From contig JAAWCR010000048.1 of assembly GCA_022793355.1 (NCBI GenBank), positions 1 to 5,297 of the forward strand: a stretch of DNA of 5,297 bases, in the 5' to 3' direction. The DNA comes from Lawsonibacter sp. (lineage in GTDB: Bacteria; Bacillota; Clostridia; Oscillospirales; Oscillospiraceae). The position numbers and the translations under genes are program-made. Below the pieces are notes generated by a model, which did not search any database, had not been told where the DNA came from, and saw only the letters and a program-made list of their open reading frames with translations. The number at the start of each line of letters is the position of its first letter. Positions within the stretch are counted from its first letter, which is position 1. This document shows positions 4,329 through 5,297 of this stretch, piece after piece.

Positions 4329-5297
4329 TTAGCCGGCGGCCTCAGCCTCGATCTCAGCCTGAAGATTATCCAGCAGCTCCTTGACGTTGCCGCCCAGCAG
4401 AGCCTGCTGCTCAGCATTGATAACACCCTGCTTCACGAGGGCCCACTCGGCCTTGGCGGTGGGATAGAACTTACAAGATCCGACGATGTCAACCCAGGGA
4501 GCCATAGAGGGATCCTCTTTGGCCACGATCTCGCCGCCGGCGGAGGTGGCGGGCAGGAAGCCTTCCATCAGAACCCACTCGGAGTAGCGGGCGTCCTCAT
4601 AGAAATAATCGAAGAACTCCTTGATGGCCTCCAGCTTCTCGTCAGAGTGGCCGTTGTCGAAGCACATAAACCGGTCCATAACGCCGGCGGAGACGGAGGC
4701 GTTGCCATCGTTGGTGGGAATAGGAGCGAAGGCAAAGTTAATCTGCTCCTCCTTGGGGGTGTTGGCCTTAGCGTAGTTGTCGGCGATGTAGGTGGGGATG
4801 GAGTTGGGGCCAATCACCATGGCCAGCTTACCGGCGCCGAACAGGTCCTGAAGGGCGTAGCGGGTCTCGGTGGTGGGGTCGGAGTTGGTGTAGCCGTCGT
4901 TGACCAGGCTGATGGCGTACTCAATAGCCTCCACGTTGGCGTCGCTGTTCAGGGCCCAGTTGCCGGAAGCATCGGTAAAGTCGCTGCCGTTGTTCCAGAT
5001 GTAGTAGGCGAAGGCGGCCTGACCCTCGTCGGTGGTCATGTCGATGCCCCAGGGATAGATGGTGGAGTCATAAGCCTTGATGGCCTCACAGGCGGCCTTC
5101 AGCTCGTCCCAGGTGGTGGGCACTTCCACGCCGGCAGCAGTCAGGATGTCCTGCTTGTAGTACAAGGAGCGGGCGGAGGCCAGGTCGGGGATGGCCCAGA
5201 TGGTGCCGTCGATGTTGGACTGCTCCAGGAAGGCGTCGTAGAACTTGGCGTAGGTCTCGTCGGAGACATAATCCTTGGCGGGCAGGAGCAGATCGTC
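4329..5297 (-). CDS. Carbohydrate ABC transporter solute-binding protein, C-terminal part (N-terminus outside window)
   Basis: Extracytoplasmic sugar receptor of the importer (family 1, MalE/UgpB-like). The frame is open to the right edge and 322 residues are visible; family members are usually about 400-450, so roughly the first 100, including the expected lipoprotein signal and Cys, are missing. Visible residues include GTIWAIP (31-37), LYYKQDIL (45-52) and VPTTWDEL (59-66), a run typical of this family, then LFGAGKLAMVIGP (152-164), FAFAPIP (188-194) and EGFLPAT (245-251). Aromatic residues such as Trp34 and those in the YYIW stretch are candidates for stacking on sugar rings. The frame contains a TTG at residue 45, but this is internal, not a start, since conserved sequence continues before it. 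It ends with TAA at 4331-4329. Ligand is inferred from nagBA as an N-acetylated or amino sugar, possibly an oligosaccharide. Confidence 0.94.
   Translation of the reverse strand, partial: DDLLLPAKDYVSDETYAKFYDAFLEQSNIDGTIWAIPDLASARSLYYKQDILTAAGVEVPTTWDELKAACEAIKAYDSTIYPWGIDMTTDEGQAAFAYYIWNNGSDFTDASGNWALNSDANVEAIEYAISLVNDGYTNSDPTTETRYALQDLFGAGKLAMVIGPNSIPTYIADNYAKANTPKEEQINFAFAPIPTNDGNASVSAGVMDRFMCFDNGHSDEKLEAIKEFFDYFYEDARYSEWVLMEGFLPATSAGGEIVAKEDPSMAPWVDIVGSCKFYPTAKAEWALVKQGVINAEQQALLGGNVKELLDNLQAEIEAEAAG

Noticed and set aside
4568..4813. 81-residue Pro/Ser/Thr-rich minus-strand ORF
   Set aside because: It is a frame-shifted shadow of the binding protein, and the low-complexity composition comes from its codon use.
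1..5297. CRISPR array, tRNA or rRNA, insertion sequence, prophage or defence genes
   Set aside because: No regularly spaced repeats, RNA gene cores, transposase motifs or phage-like frames were seen on either strand; coding space is filled by the sugar locus.

Overview
The window carries six genes, all read from the minus strand, that look like one amino-sugar uptake and breakdown locus. In transcription order (high to low coordinates) they are: a solute-binding protein of a carbohydrate ABC transporter (N-terminus cut by the window edge), two MalF/MalG-type permeases, glucosamine-6-phosphate deaminase (nagB), N-acetylglucosamine-6-phosphate deacetylase (nagA), and the first 58 codons of an MsmX/UgpC-type transport ATPase that runs off the left edge.

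The DNA is GC-rich with strong G/C preference at third codon positions, which opens many long antisense and out-of-frame shadow ORFs. Shine-Dalgarno sites of the AAGGAG/GGGAGG type, the short NagB, the MsmX-like ATPase with a Lys-rich insert and the CUT1 transporter layout suggest a high-GC member of the Clostridia, perhaps a gut Oscillospiraceae or relative. This placement is an inference from protein style and was not tested by a search.

Layout on the minus strand: binding protein 5297-4329; a 157-nt gap holding a very GC-rich 11-bp stem-loop; permease 1 (GTG start at 4171) overlapping permease 2 by GTGA at 3224-3221; permease 2 to 2358; a 67-nt AT-rich gap with a possible internal promoter and a clear ribosome site; nagB 2290-1544 overlapping nagA by ATGA at 1547-1544; nagA to 420; then a 243-nt intergenic stretch with a stem at the nagA stop, an intrinsic terminator candidate, a perfect TATAAT box, a long imperfect hairpin, paired CCCATGGG palindromes and a strong Shine-Dalgarno serving a 12-codon reading frame that overlaps the ATPase start.

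Likely joint function: the binding protein captures an amino sugar or amino-sugar-containing oligosaccharide, the two permeases form the channel, and the MsmX-like ATPase drives it. Inside the cell NagA deacetylates GlcNAc-6-phosphate and NagB converts glucosamine-6-phosphate to fructose-6-phosphate plus ammonia. No kinase, PTS component, glycosidase or regulator is visible, so the step that makes GlcNAc-6-phosphate must be encoded elsewhere. The genes are of known families; the least explained part is the structured leader upstream of the ATPase gene.
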